Shown here one piece after another: positions 1-9,865 of a DNA stretch of 64,000 nt; position 1 is the stretch's first letter, and every line of letters starts with the position of its first letter. Under the pieces are notes generated by a model that saw nothing but the letters and a program-made list of their open reading frames with translations, had not been told where the DNA came from and did no database searches. The translations under genes were made by a program, and so were the position numbers. The stretch comes from Streptomyces sp. NBC_00377 (GTDB lineage: Bacteria; Actinomycetota; Actinomycetes; Streptomycetales; Streptomycetaceae), in the NCBI RefSeq assembly GCF_036075115.1, contig NZ_CP107958.1, positions 1,364,001 to 1,428,000 on the forward strand, given 5' to 3'.

Positions 1-672
1 GGTCATCCGGGTGCCCATGGCCGCGTTGAGCGCCGCCGCCTCACGCTGCATGCCGGCCATCCGTCTGCCCATGCGCCGGGCCGGGAGCACGAACACCGGC
101 AGCAGGGCCAGCGCGAGCAGCGTGACCTGCCAGGACAGGGTGAGCATCACGGCGAGCGTGAGGACCAGGGTGACCAGGTTGGACACCACTCCGGAGAGGG
201 TGTTGCTGAAGGCGCGCTGGGCGCCGATCACGTCGTTGTTGAGTCGGGAGACGAGCGCACCCGTACGGGTACGTGTGAAGAACGCGACCGGCATCCGCTG
301 CACATGATCGAACACAGCCGTGCGCAGATCGAGGATGAGTCCCTCCCCCAGCGTCGCCGAGAGCCTCCTGCCCAGGATGCCGAACGCCGCCTCCAGCACC
401 GCGATGCCCGCGATGAGCAGGGACAGCCGGACGACCATGCCCGAGTCGCCGTGCGACACGATCGCGTCGACGACCCTCCCCGCGAGGACCGGGGTGGCGA
501 CGGCCAGCAGCGCGGTCAGCACCCCCAACAGGACGAATTGCGTGATACGGCGGCGGTGCGGTCGTGCGAACGCGCCGATGCGGCGCAGTGTCACGGGGTC
601 GAAGGGGCGGCGTTCCTGCTGGGCGTGCATGACGCTGTAAAGCTGCGTCCAGGCGGTGCTCTCCATGCTCAT
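1..672 (-). CDS. ABC exporter, N-terminal transmembrane part (cut by window edge)
   Basis: The frame runs open from an ATG at 672 to the left edge of the window (224 codons, no stop). It encodes the membrane domain of a type I ABC exporter: several hydrophobic helices, the intracellular-loop pattern LILDLRTAVFDHVQRMPVAFF, and TRTGALVSRLNNDV, which is characteristic of this fold. The nucleotide-binding domain should follow outside the window. An ATG at 666 is an alternative start. The predicted -10 box at 680-685 puts the transcript start at about the ATG, so translation is probably leaderless, which fits the absence of a ribosome binding site. A perfect SoxR-type palindrome lies directly upstream. 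An ABC transporter is a known SoxR target in Streptomyces coelicolor, so export of redox-active compounds is the likely job (inference). Confidence 0.9.
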   Translation of the reverse strand, partial: MSMESTAWTQLYSVMHAQQERRPFDPVTLRRIGAFARPHRRRITQFVLLGVLTALLAVATPVLAGRVVDAIVSHGDSGMVVRLSLLIAGIAVLEAAFGILGRRLSATLGEGLILDLRTAVFDHVQRMPVAFFTRTRTGALVSRLNNDVIGAQRAFSNTLSGVVSNLVTLVLTLAVMLTLSWQVTLLALALLPVFVLPARRMGRRMAGMQREAAALNAAMGTRMT

Positions 673-679
673 GGGAACG

Positions 680-710
680 ACCGTAGGACCTCAAGCAACC
701 TTGAGGTCAA
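680..710 (-). promoter_or_regulatory. SoxR box inside a 19-bp-spacer promoter
   Basis: Positions 687-708 read GACCTCAAG-CAAC-CTTGAGGTC, a perfect 9-bp inverted repeat with 4-bp spacer. Its core matches the SoxR site known from the E. coli soxS promoter (CCTCAAG-N4-CTTGAGG). On the minus strand it sits between a -35 TTGACC (710-705) and a -10 TACGGT (685-680), a spacer of 19 bp, the over-long spacing typical of MerR-family activated promoters. The start of transcription would fall at about 672, the ABC exporter ATG. Confidence 0.88.
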
Positions 711-771
711 GATTTTCCCCACCTGTCGGGTGCAGACCTCCCCGCTGCCGAAGGATCAGACGAAGGACCCG

Positions 772-1887
772 ATGACCGTACGTAATGTTCCGTCCCCGCT
801 TCCGCAACCCGCAGTTGGCGTCCTGCGGAGAGCCTCTTCGAGTGTGACAGTGGTTCCTGTTCCCGTTCCCGTGCCGGTTCCCGTTGCCGTGCCCGTGCCG
901 GTCCCCGCGGCCGTGGCTGTGCCTGTATCGGTGCCCGTTGCTCCGGGCAGGCCGGCCCGACGCGTGCCGGTGCGGCAGCTGCTCTGTCTGCTTCCGCTGC
1001 TGCTGGTCACCGTGGTCGCGGTGCGCCACCGGTCCGTGCTCGCCGAGGGCTTCGCGCAGTTGCGGAGCGCGCAGTGGCCGTGGCTGCTGGCCGCGGTCGG
1101 GGCCACCTGCCTGACCTGGGTCGCCGCGGCCGTCACCCGGCAGGGCGCGGTGGTGGAGCGCTTGCCCGCGGGGCGGCTGCTGGCCGCGCAGTTCGCGGCG
1201 GGCGCGGCGAACCACCTGCTGCCGACGGGACTCGGCGCGAGCGCGGTCAACCTGCGTTTCATGGCCGTGTGCGGGGTGCCGCTGGCCCGCTCCTCCGCGG
1301 CCCTCGCGCTGTACCTGCTGGCGGAGGGCGTGGCCCGGGTGGGTCTGCTGAGCGTGCTGCTGCTCGTCTTCCCCGACGCGCTGCGGCTCGGCTCCCTGCT
1401 GCCCGACGGGGCGCTCGGCCCGCTGCTGGGCGGCCTCGGGGCGGCCGTCCTCGTGGTGGCGGGCGCGCTCGCCCTCGTACGGAGGCTGCGGTCGGCGGTG
1501 TGCTCCTTCCTGCGCACCGCGCTCGGCGAGGCGCGCTCGGTGCACTCCTCGCCGGCCCGGGCGCTGGCCCTGTGGGGCGGCTCGCTGGCGTTCCCGCTGC
1601 TCCAGGCGACCGGTCTGGCCGCGGTGGGACTGGCGTTGGGGCTGCCGGTGCCGGTGGCGCACATGGTGGTCGCCTACCTGGCGGCCACGGCGGCCGTCGC
1701 GCTGGTCCCGACGCCGGGCGGGATCGGCTCGGTGGAGGCGGCGCTGATCGTGGCGCTGGTGGCGGCGGGCGGCCCGGTCGCGATCGCGACGGCCGTGGTG
1801 CTCGGTTACCGGATCATCACGGTGTGGCTGCCGCTGGTGCCGGGGGCGCTGACGCTGGGGGCACTGGTACGGATGAAGGTCATCTGA
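772..1887 (+). CDS. Flippase-like / lysylphosphatidylglycerol synthase TM-region family membrane protein
   Basis: 371 residues from ATG 772, preceded by GAAGGA; longer upstream readings of this frame lack a ribosome site and run over the SoxR promoter, so I reject them. After about 65 residues of proline/valine-rich and basic sequence come roughly eight hydrophobic segments. They contain family-typical patches such as FAAGAANHLLPTGLGA and LVPTPGGIGSVEAALI (the P-x-P-G-G-I-G-x-x-E signature of the AglD/UPF0104 lysylphosphatidylglycerol synthase TM group). Members are integral membrane proteins, several linked to lipid or polyprenyl-sugar transfer or flipping; the substrate here cannot be read. 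It is divergent from the ABC exporter with only 100 bp between starts, so the SoxR promoter region is shared. Confidence 0.85.
   Translation: MTVRNVPSPLPQPAVGVLRRASSSVTVVPVPVPVPVPVAVPVPVPAAVAVPVSVPVAPGRPARRVPVRQLLCLLPLLLVTVVAVRHRSVLAEGFAQLRSAQWPWLLAAVGATCLTWVAAAVTRQGAVVERLPAGRLLAAQFAAGAANHLLPTGLGASAVNLRFMAVCGVPLARSSAALALYLLAEGVARVGLLSVLLLVFPDALRLGSLLPDGALGPLLGGLGAAVLVVAGALALVRRLRSAVCSFLRTALGEARSVHSSPARALALWGGSLAFPLLQATGLAAVGLALGLPVPVAHMVVAYLAATAAVALVPTPGGIGSVEAALIVALVAAGGPVAIATAVVLGYRIITVWLPLVPGALTLGALVRMKVI
841..945 (+). repeat. Val-Pro dipeptide repeat tract
   Basis: Codons for the N-terminus of the flippase-like protein form a near-perfect run of GTx-CCx hexamers, giving alternating Val-Pro/Ala-Val over about 32 residues. 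The DNA is a degenerate microsatellite of GTTCCC/GTGCCG units. Such tracts can gain or lose units; the length here stays in frame. Confidence 0.8.
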
Positions 1888-2231
1888 GGCACCTCACGGC
1901 CCTTGGCCCCGACCCCGGCCCCAGCCGCCGAGCCGGCGGTCCCTCGGTGGCCCGACGCCCCGGTCCGGGCCGGCGGTCCCACGGTCTCCCGATGCCCCGG
2001 TCCCTCCCTCCTGGGGGACATCCGGCACGGCCGAGCTGCGGGAGTCGGCCACCGTGGCCGGTCCTCGGGTGCGAACTCCCGTGCCGGATACGGCAGGATG
2101 GACGGTCGCGCCCGTCTCACGGACGAGGCGCGACCGCACACCCCGGAACGAACAGGTGACATCGTGACGAGACTTCGCATCCGGCCGTCGGCGGCCCCGT
2201 GTGCCGCGGACCGACTTCCCGGAGGTGACCG
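1888..2231. other. 344-bp gap without a supported gene
   Basis: Between the flippase-like gene and the MscS gene. Open frames here have poor composition and no ribosome site. The only notable element is the short palindrome GGCCACCGTGGCC near 2050. It probably carries the mscS promoter, but I cannot assign one. Confidence 0.5.
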
Positions 2232-3329
2232 GTGAACCGCGCCCTGACCTTGGACGACGGAGTCATCGCCGGGATCGCCCTGGCCACCGGCCTGTTGGCC
2301 GCCTTCCTGTCGCGCACGCTGCTGCGCTGGCTGGCGAAGCACGCCAAGCGCACTAAGTGGAGCGGCGACGACGTCGTCGTGGACGCGCTGCGCACGGTGG
2401 TGCCGTGGACGATGATCGCCGGTGGTGCGGCGGCCGCCGCCGCGGTGCTGCCGCTGACCAAGACCGTGCAGCACACCGTCAACCAGTGCCTGACGGTCCT
2501 GCTGATCTTCGTGGTGACCGTGTCGGCGGCGCGGGTCGTCGCCGGGCTCGTGCAGTCGGTGACGTCGTCCCGTTCCGGTGTCGCCGGGTCGGCCACGATC
2601 TTCGTCAACATCACCCGGATCCTGGTCCTCGCCATCGGCTTCCTGGTGGTCCTACAGACGCTGGGCATCTCCATAGCGCCGCTGCTGACGGCCCTGGGCG
2701 TCGGCGGTCTGGCCGTGGCGCTGGCCCTCCAGGACACCCTCGCGAACCTCTTCGCGGGCATCCACATCCTCGCCTCCAAGACCGTTCAGCCCGGTGACTA
2801 CATCAAGCTGAGCAGCGGCGAGGAGGGCTACGTCGAGGACATCAACTGGCGCCAGACGACCGTGCGCGCGCTCTCCAACAACCTCGTCGTCATCCCCAAC
2901 GGTCAGCTCGCCAAGACCAACATGACCAACTACATGCGTCCCGAGCAGCAGTTGACCATCCTGGTGCAGGTGGGCGTGGCCTACGACAGCGATCTGGAGC
3001 ATGTGGAGCGGGTGACCTCGGAGGTCATCGCCGAGGTCATGAAGGGCGTCGAGGGCGCCCTCCCGGACCATGAACCCGCCATCCGCTTCCACACGTTCGG
3101 CGACTCGCGGATCGGTTTCACGGTGATCCTGGGCGTCGGCGAGTTCAGCGACCAGTACCGGATCAAGCACGAGTTCATCAAGCGCCTGCACCGGCGCTAC
3201 CGCGAGGAGGGCATCCGGATCCCGGCGCCCGCCCGCACCGTGGCCCTGCAATCGGGCACGGTCGTCATCCCGCAGCAGCGGACCGGCGACGGGGTCGTGC
3301 AGGGCGAGTTGTCCGCCCTGCACGACTGA
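2232..3329 (+). CDS. Mechanosensitive ion channel, MscS family
   Basis: 365 residues from a GTG start with GGAGGTGACC just upstream. The protein begins outside (VIAGIALATGLLAAFLS) with several membrane helices. The pore-lining third helix is GVGGLAVALALQDTLANLF (about residues 155-173), followed by the MscS beta-domain with VQPGDYIKL, GYVEDINWRQTTVRAL and VVIPNGQLAKTNMTNY. These are hallmark MscS segments. Length is in the range of small bacterial MscS channels. It should open under membrane tension to release solutes. It converges on the M1 peptidase gene with only 15 bp between stops. Confidence 0.95.
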   Translation: MNRALTLDDGVIAGIALATGLLAAFLSRTLLRWLAKHAKRTKWSGDDVVVDALRTVVPWTMIAGGAAAAAAVLPLTKTVQHTVNQCLTVLLIFVVTVSAARVVAGLVQSVTSSRSGVAGSATIFVNITRILVLAIGFLVVLQTLGISIAPLLTALGVGGLAVALALQDTLANLFAGIHILASKTVQPGDYIKLSSGEEGYVEDINWRQTTVRALSNNLVVIPNGQLAKTNMTNYMRPEQQLTILVQVGVAYDSDLEHVERVTSEVIAEVMKGVEGALPDHEPAIRFHTFGDSRIGFTVILGVGEFSDQYRIKHEFIKRLHRRYREEGIRIPAPARTVALQSGTVVIPQQRTGDGVVQGELSALHD

Positions 3330-3344
3330 CGGCGGCCCGTCGGC

Positions 3345-4886
3345 TCAGAGCGTGGCCGAGTTCTCGTGCCAACGCGCGGCGGTCTGCCGGCGCGGGGCGG
3401 TGAGGGACGGCGTCACCGGGGTGACCGTCCAGTCCGGATGGCCGGGCATCCTCGGTGTCGTCGTGCCGTACAGCCAGTCCCGCAGGAAGCCGGACACGTC
3501 CTGCCCGCTGGTCTGCGACGCGACGGCGATGTAGTCCTCCGTGGACGCGGAGGAGTTGCGGTGGCGGGCCAGGAAGGTCCGCTCGACCTCGTGGAAGGCG
3601 TCCTCGCCGACGAGTTGCCGCAGCGCGTACAGGACGAGGACGCCGCCCAGGTAGCGCTGGCTGTCGAAGAGGTTGGCCGCGTTGGGCGCGGCGACCGGGC
3701 CGGACGTCCTGCGCCACTGGTCGCCGCGCGCGTAGGTGTCCTTCATGCGGGCCTCGAAGGAGGTCAGGCCGAGGGAGTCGGCCCAGCCCCGCTCGTAGCG
3801 GTAGAGCAGCCCGTAGAAGTCGGCGTGGCCCTCGTTGAGCCAGAGATCGGCCCAGGTGGCGGGGCTGACGCTGTTGCCGAAGTACGAGTGGACCAGCTCG
3901 TGCATCATGTGCGAGCCGATCTTCGGCTCCGCCTGGAGCAGGTAGTTCGGCTTGTAGAGCGTGAGGGTCTGGGTCTCCAGGCCCGTGAAGTCGAAGGCGT
4001 TCGGGGCGTCGGAGTTGCAGGGCAGCAGTCCGTACGTCTCGAAGGGGTAGGCGCCCAGCCGTCCCTCGAGCCACTCGACCAGGCCCGGGGTGAGCGCGAG
4101 GGCGGGCTCCAGCGCCTCGGCCCGCGCCACCGGGACGACATCGCGCAGCGGCAGCCCGTGCGGGCCCTGGCGCTCCTTGACGACGTAGTCGCCGACCGTG
4201 ATCTGCACCAGCTCGGTGGCGATCGGCGAGCGGGAGCGGTAGGTGTACGCGGTGCGGTCGCCGGCCAGGTCCTCGGTGCACACCAGCGAGCCGCTCGCGA
4301 CGGCCCGCAGGGTGCTGGGGACGGTGATGCGGAAGGTGAAGTCCGCCTTGTCCGACGGGTGGTCGTTGCAGGGGAAGACGGTGTGCGCGGAGTCCGGCTG
4401 GGGGCAGATCGCGAACCCGTCGGCCGTGGGGACCCACGCGGTGTGGGCGAGCGTACGGCGCGGGTCCGCCGTGTAGGTCACGCAGACGGTGACCCGGGCG
4501 CCGGCGGGCAGGGCCCGGGCCGGTGTGATCCGCAGCTTCTCGTCCTCCTGCTCGAAGCCGGCGTCGCGGCCGTCGACCCGCACCGTGCGGACGTCCAGAC
4601 CCAGGGCGTCGAGCGAGAGACGGGTGAGGGCCTGGGTGGTGCGCAGCTCCAGGGTCGCTGTGGCGTCGACGAGCGTGGTGGCGGGGTCGTAGGAGAGGTC
4701 GAGGTGGTAGGCCGCGACGCGGTAGCCGTCGTTGCCGAGGTTCGGGAAGACGGGGTCGCCGAGGGTCTCGGGGGCCGGGGCGTCGTCGGTCTTCGGGGTC
4801 GCGTACGCCGTGGTTCCCCCGGCGAGGACTGCTGCCGTGCCGATCAGCGCGGCTGCCGGGGCCGTCACTCTGGTGCGATATCTCAT
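3345..4886 (-). CDS. Secreted M1-family zinc metallopeptidase
   Basis: 513 residues from ATG 4886; the same frame is open for 50 more codons upstream, but the ATG at 4886 begins a clear Sec signal peptide (basic start, then AAALIGTAAVLAGGTTAYA with cleavage near ATA/YAT-P). The zinc site is MHELVHSYFG (HExxH at about 328-332) with the third ligand in WLNEGHADF about 18 residues later, the gluzincin M1 arrangement. The exopeptidase GAMEN motif is replaced by FDFTGLETQ, and the usual NEGFA reads NEGHA. So it is an M1 clan member of the extracellular Streptomyces type, with cleavage preference not predictable. Monocistronic, convergent with mscS. Confidence 0.93.
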   Translation of the reverse strand: MRYRTRVTAPAAALIGTAAVLAGGTTAYATPKTDDAPAPETLGDPVFPNLGNDGYRVAAYHLDLSYDPATTLVDATATLELRTTQALTRLSLDALGLDVRTVRVDGRDAGFEQEDEKLRITPARALPAGARVTVCVTYTADPRRTLAHTAWVPTADGFAICPQPDSAHTVFPCNDHPSDKADFTFRITVPSTLRAVASGSLVCTEDLAGDRTAYTYRSRSPIATELVQITVGDYVVKERQGPHGLPLRDVVPVARAEALEPALALTPGLVEWLEGRLGAYPFETYGLLPCNSDAPNAFDFTGLETQTLTLYKPNYLLQAEPKIGSHMMHELVHSYFGNSVSPATWADLWLNEGHADFYGLLYRYERGWADSLGLTSFEARMKDTYARGDQWRRTSGPVAAPNAANLFDSQRYLGGVLVLYALRQLVGEDAFHEVERTFLARHRNSSASTEDYIAVASQTSGQDVSGFLRDWLYGTTTPRMPGHPDWTVTPVTPSLTAPRRQTAARWHENSATL

Positions 4887-5014
4887 GGTCCGCTTTCGCT
4901 CGGGCGGCCGGGTGGTCGGTCCGGCCGTCGGATCAGGTCGAGGATCTACGTGCATGACCACCGAAAGCGGAACTTCGGTTGCCCCGTGAAGCAAACATGT
5001 ACATGGCGAAGTAG

Positions 5015-7315
<2,301 letters not shown>

Positions 7316-7330
7316 CGCATCGAAGCTCGT

Positions 7331-7365
7331 CGCAGCCCCGACCGGCGCCGCCGGCCGGGGCTGCG
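7331..7365 (+). terminator. Hairpin terminator of icd
   Basis: CGCAGCCCCG (7331-7340) pairs perfectly with CGGGGCTGCG (7356-7365), with a further GC-rich inner stem. It lies 16 nt after the icd stop. No U-tract, as is usual for Streptomyces. Confidence 0.8.
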
Positions 7366-7645
7366 GTGTCTTCCGGCCCGCGAGGACGCACCACTCCTGG
7401 GAAGTTCGAGGGCGAGGCCCTCCTTCCGGAGTCCCGGCATCCGCGCGTCTTCGGGACCCGGTGGGCGGGAGGACGGCTCGGCACCGAGGCTCCCGGCAGC
7501 GGCTCGGACGCAGTGTGGGGGCGCGACGGCGGACCGGACGCCGTAAGGGTGCGCGACGGCGGACCCGGTACCGGGGGTCTCGGGCGGGCGGCCGGTGTGG
7601 CACCTTGATCACATGTCGTCGGCCCACCCTCCAGGAGTTGCCCCC

Positions 7646-8431
7646 ATGCCGTCCTTCGTCTTCCTGCCCGGTGCGGCCGACTCACCGGTGATCCTGCATG
7701 TGCCGCACTCGGGACGGGAGATACCGGCCGCGGTGCGGGCGGGCATCGTGCTGGACGACGCGGCGCTGGAGCGGGAACTGGACCACATCACCGACTCGCA
7801 CACCGCGGAGATCGCCGAGGAAGCCGCGCGGCTGGCGGGTGCGGCGCCCTGGCGGTTCGTGAATCGGCTGTCGCGGCTCGTCGTCGACCCGGAGCGGTTC
7901 CCGGACGAGCGTGAGGAGATGCGGGCCGTCGGCATGGGCGCCGTGTACACCCGGACCACGCACCGCGAGGTGCTGCGGCCCGAGCAGACCGACCCCGAGC
8001 CGCTCGTCGCCCGCTACTTCCGGCCGTACGCGCAGGCGATGACCGACGCCGTCGCCGAGCGGCTGGCCGCCGTCGGACGGGCCGTGATCATCGATGTGCA
8101 CTCGTACCCCACCGAGCCGCTGCCCTACGAACTGCACGGCCACGGGCCGCGGCCGCCGGTCTGCCTCGGCACCGACGGATTCCACACCCCGCCCGCACTG
8201 CTCGCCGCCGCGCGGAAGGCGTTCGGGGAGGTGGGTGAGGTCGGGCTGGACAGCCCGTTCTCCGGGGCGTACGTGCCCCTGGCGCAGTACGGGAAGGACC
8301 CGCGGGTGAGCGCCCTGATGGTGGAGATCCGCCGGGACACGTACATGACCGAGCCGGGCGGCCCGGCCGGTCCCGGGCTCACCCGGCTCGCCGCGGCACT
8401 GGCGACCCTGGTGGACGGCGCCACCGGCTGA
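7646..8431 (+). CDS. N-formylglutamate amidohydrolase family protein
   Basis: 261 residues from ATG 7646, with CAGGAG upstream; an in-frame GTG-type extension to 7595 has no ribosome site. It shows the family pattern: VILHVPHSGREIPA near the N-terminus, DHITDSHTAEIA, VNRLSRLVVDPERFPDE, VIIDVHSYPTEPLPYE and VEIRRDTYM near the C-terminus. The family hydrolyses N-formyl-L-glutamate to glutamate and formate, in histidine catabolism in some bacteria. No other hut genes are nearby, so the physiological substrate may be another N-formyl or acyl amino acid. The preceding gap (7366-7645) has no gene; it contains a 15-bp direct repeat, GCGCGACGGCGGACC, at 7521 and 7551. Confidence 0.9.
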   Translation: MPSFVFLPGAADSPVILHVPHSGREIPAAVRAGIVLDDAALERELDHITDSHTAEIAEEAARLAGAAPWRFVNRLSRLVVDPERFPDEREEMRAVGMGAVYTRTTHREVLRPEQTDPEPLVARYFRPYAQAMTDAVAERLAAVGRAVIIDVHSYPTEPLPYELHGHGPRPPVCLGTDGFHTPPALLAAARKAFGEVGEVGLDSPFSGAYVPLAQYGKDPRVSALMVEIRRDTYMTEPGGPAGPGLTRLAAALATLVDGATG

Positions 8432-8716
8432 CTCCGGCCGCCCCCGTCCGCCGAACTCACGGTCACCGGACGCCCGCCGGACCCGGGTCCGAGGCCCTGC
8501 GGCCGACCCGACACCAGGCACGCGGTCACCCGGGGGCGACCGGCCGACCGGCCGACTCACGGCCACCGGCAGCCCGCCGACTGCACTCGCGGCACGGACC
8601 TCCACCGGCCGGCCCAGCGACAGGACTCGTGGCCACCGGATGCTCACCGGGCACGCGGTCACCCGGTGCCCAGGGGCTGCCCGGCCTGGGGTCACGGGCC
8701 GGGTGGGGATCGGAGG
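8432..8716. repeat. 285-bp gene-free gap with degenerate direct repeats
   Basis: The 17-mer GGCACGCGGTCACCCGG occurs at 8517-8533 and again at 8650-8666 (period 133). Related blocks of the type GGTCACCGGacGCCCGCCG / GGCCACCGGcaGCCCGCCG are scattered between. It looks like a decaying tandem duplication. It lies between the convergent ends of the amidohydrolase and the sigma-factor operon. No gene supported. Confidence 0.6.
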
Positions 8717-9223
8717 TCAGGCTCGCAGCCACTCCGTCACGACCACCTCGGCGCCGGTCCGCAGGCGCAGGGCGAACGGACCGCTGGGCGGAGCGTCGCA
8801 GGCGAAGCGGCCCAGGTCGTCCGCGGTGAGCGCGGCGCCCGCCCGGGGACCGTGCAGGACCTCGATCGACGCCGGCTGCGGCGGCAGCAGCTGACCCAGG
8901 AGACCTTCCTCGGTCACCTCGACGTCGACCGTCAGCCCGCCCGTGTGGAAGGTCAGCATGCGGGGCACGTCCACCGCTCCGCGCACCGGGATGGCGTCGA
9001 CCAGCGAGTCGAACGTCAGCTCGGCGATCCGTGCGTCGAGATCGTGCAGCGCGTAGGCCTCGATGGCGGCCCGGCGCAGCTCGGCCGGCACCGGATCCAG
9101 GACGGCCGCGGCCTGGCGGAGTTCCTCCTCCAGCCGGTCGTGGTCGAACTCCTCGTCGACGAAGGGGACTTCGCCGAAGATGTCGTCACCCTCGTCGCCG
9201 TTCATGCCGTTCATGCCGTTCAC
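8717..9223 (-). CDS. Small acidic partner protein of the sigma factor, unknown function
   Basis: 168 residues from a GTG at 9223, preceded by GGGGAG. The GTG overlaps the sigma-factor stop in a GTGA, indicating translational coupling; the two ATGs that follow (9214, 9205) create an MNGMNGMNG N-terminus and are alternative starts. The N-terminal half is acidic and predicted helical (DEEFDHDRLEEELRQAA, then AIEAYALHDLDARIAELTFD). The C-terminal half (about 85-168) is beta-rich and ends in VVVTEWLRA. No cysteines arranged as in zinc anti-sigma factors, no membrane helix. Position suggests it modulates the sigma factor or links it to the proteases, but the sequence alone does not prove this. Confidence 0.85.
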   Translation of the reverse strand: MNGMNGMNGDEGDDIFGEVPFVDEEFDHDRLEEELRQAAAVLDPVPAELRRAAIEAYALHDLDARIAELTFDSLVDAIPVRGAVDVPRMLTFHTGGLTVDVEVTEEGLLGQLLPPQPASIEVLHGPRAGAALTADDLGRFACDAPPSGPFALRLRTGAEVVVTEWLRA

Positions 9224-9858
9224 AGGGCTCCCCGTGCGTCGAGTCGGGCGCGCAGGCGGCGCAGACATCGCTGGCGCATCGGTCCGATGCTGCCGACGGC
9301 GATGCCCAGGGCGGCCGACACCTCCTGATAACTGGGCGGCGGCGAGGCGATCAGCACCCGCAGCAGTTGGCGGCAGCGCTCGCCGAGCGCCTCGAACTCC
9401 TGCCACAGGAACCGGACCCGCTCGCTCTGCGCGGCCGCCTCCTCCGAGTCGAGGACCGACTGCTCCGGGGTGCGGTCCTCGCTGGCCCGGTCGAGCAGCA
9501 GGGGATCGTCGGTCGGGGTGAGCCGCCTTAAGCTCTTGATCACTTTGAGGCACTCGTTGCGCGCGGTGCTCGCGAGCCACGAACCGGCCTTGTGCGGCTC
9601 GCGGATCCGCCCGAGATGCTGGGCGAAGCGGAACCACACGGTCTGGTAGACCTCGTGCCCGTCGGCGTCGGACAGCCGGTGTGCGCGCACGACCGACCAG
9701 ACCAGCGGGCTCAACCCGTCCACCAGCGCCTTCCAGGCCGCCGTGTCACCGTCGACGGCGGACTGGACGAGCGCGCCGACATCAGTACGGTCCACGGCCC
9801 CACCCCTCGTGTACGGCCTGTCATCGTACGCCGTGGCGGGGCCCCTCTCGTTCGTCAT
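9220..9858 (-). CDS. RNA polymerase sigma-70 family (ECF-like) sigma factor with a TTA codon
   Basis: 212 residues from ATG 9858 (GAGG six bases upstream, 7 bp after the S8 stop); a GTG further in (VDRTDV) with GAGGGG upstream is an alternative. Region 2 is recognisable in LVDGLSPLVWSVVRAHRL and YQTVWFRFAQHLGRIREPHKAGSWLASTARNE. Region 4 with its helix-turn-helix is RQLLRVLIASPPPSYQEVSAALGIAVGSIGPMRQRCLRRLR. This is an ECF-type layout (sigma2-sigma4). Leu110 is encoded by TTA, so full expression should need the bldA tRNA. It is in one transcription unit with the S8 protease upstream and the small partner downstream, and it may direct promoters of this protease island. Confidence 0.93.
   Translation of the reverse strand: MTNERGPATAYDDRPYTRGGAVDRTDVGALVQSAVDGDTAAWKALVDGLSPLVWSVVRAHRLSDADGHEVYQTVWFRFAQHLGRIREPHKAGSWLASTARNECLKVIKSLRRLTPTDDPLLLDRASEDRTPEQSVLDSEEAAAQSERVRFLWQEFEALGERCRQLLRVLIASPPPSYQEVSAALGIAVGSIGPMRQRCLRRLRARLDARGAL
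9529..9531 (-). promoter_or_regulatory. TTA (bldA-dependent) codon in the sigma-factor gene
   Basis: On the minus strand the context AAG-AGC-TTA-AGG-CGG encodes K-S-L-R-R of the sigma factor, in frame (codon 110). TTA is very rare in Streptomyces and is read by the developmentally regulated bldA tRNA. Only one other in-frame TTA was found in the window, in the first PKS gene. Confidence 0.9.
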
Positions 9859-9865
9859 GCCGGCC

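Noticed and set aside
304..771. Upstream extension of the flippase-like gene to 304
   Set aside because: Would overlap the ABC exporter gene and the SoxR promoter; the ATG at 772 has a good ribosome site.
841..945. VP tract considered as a CRISPR-like or satellite array
   Set aside because: No spacers; it is a coding hexamer repeat in frame with a membrane protein.
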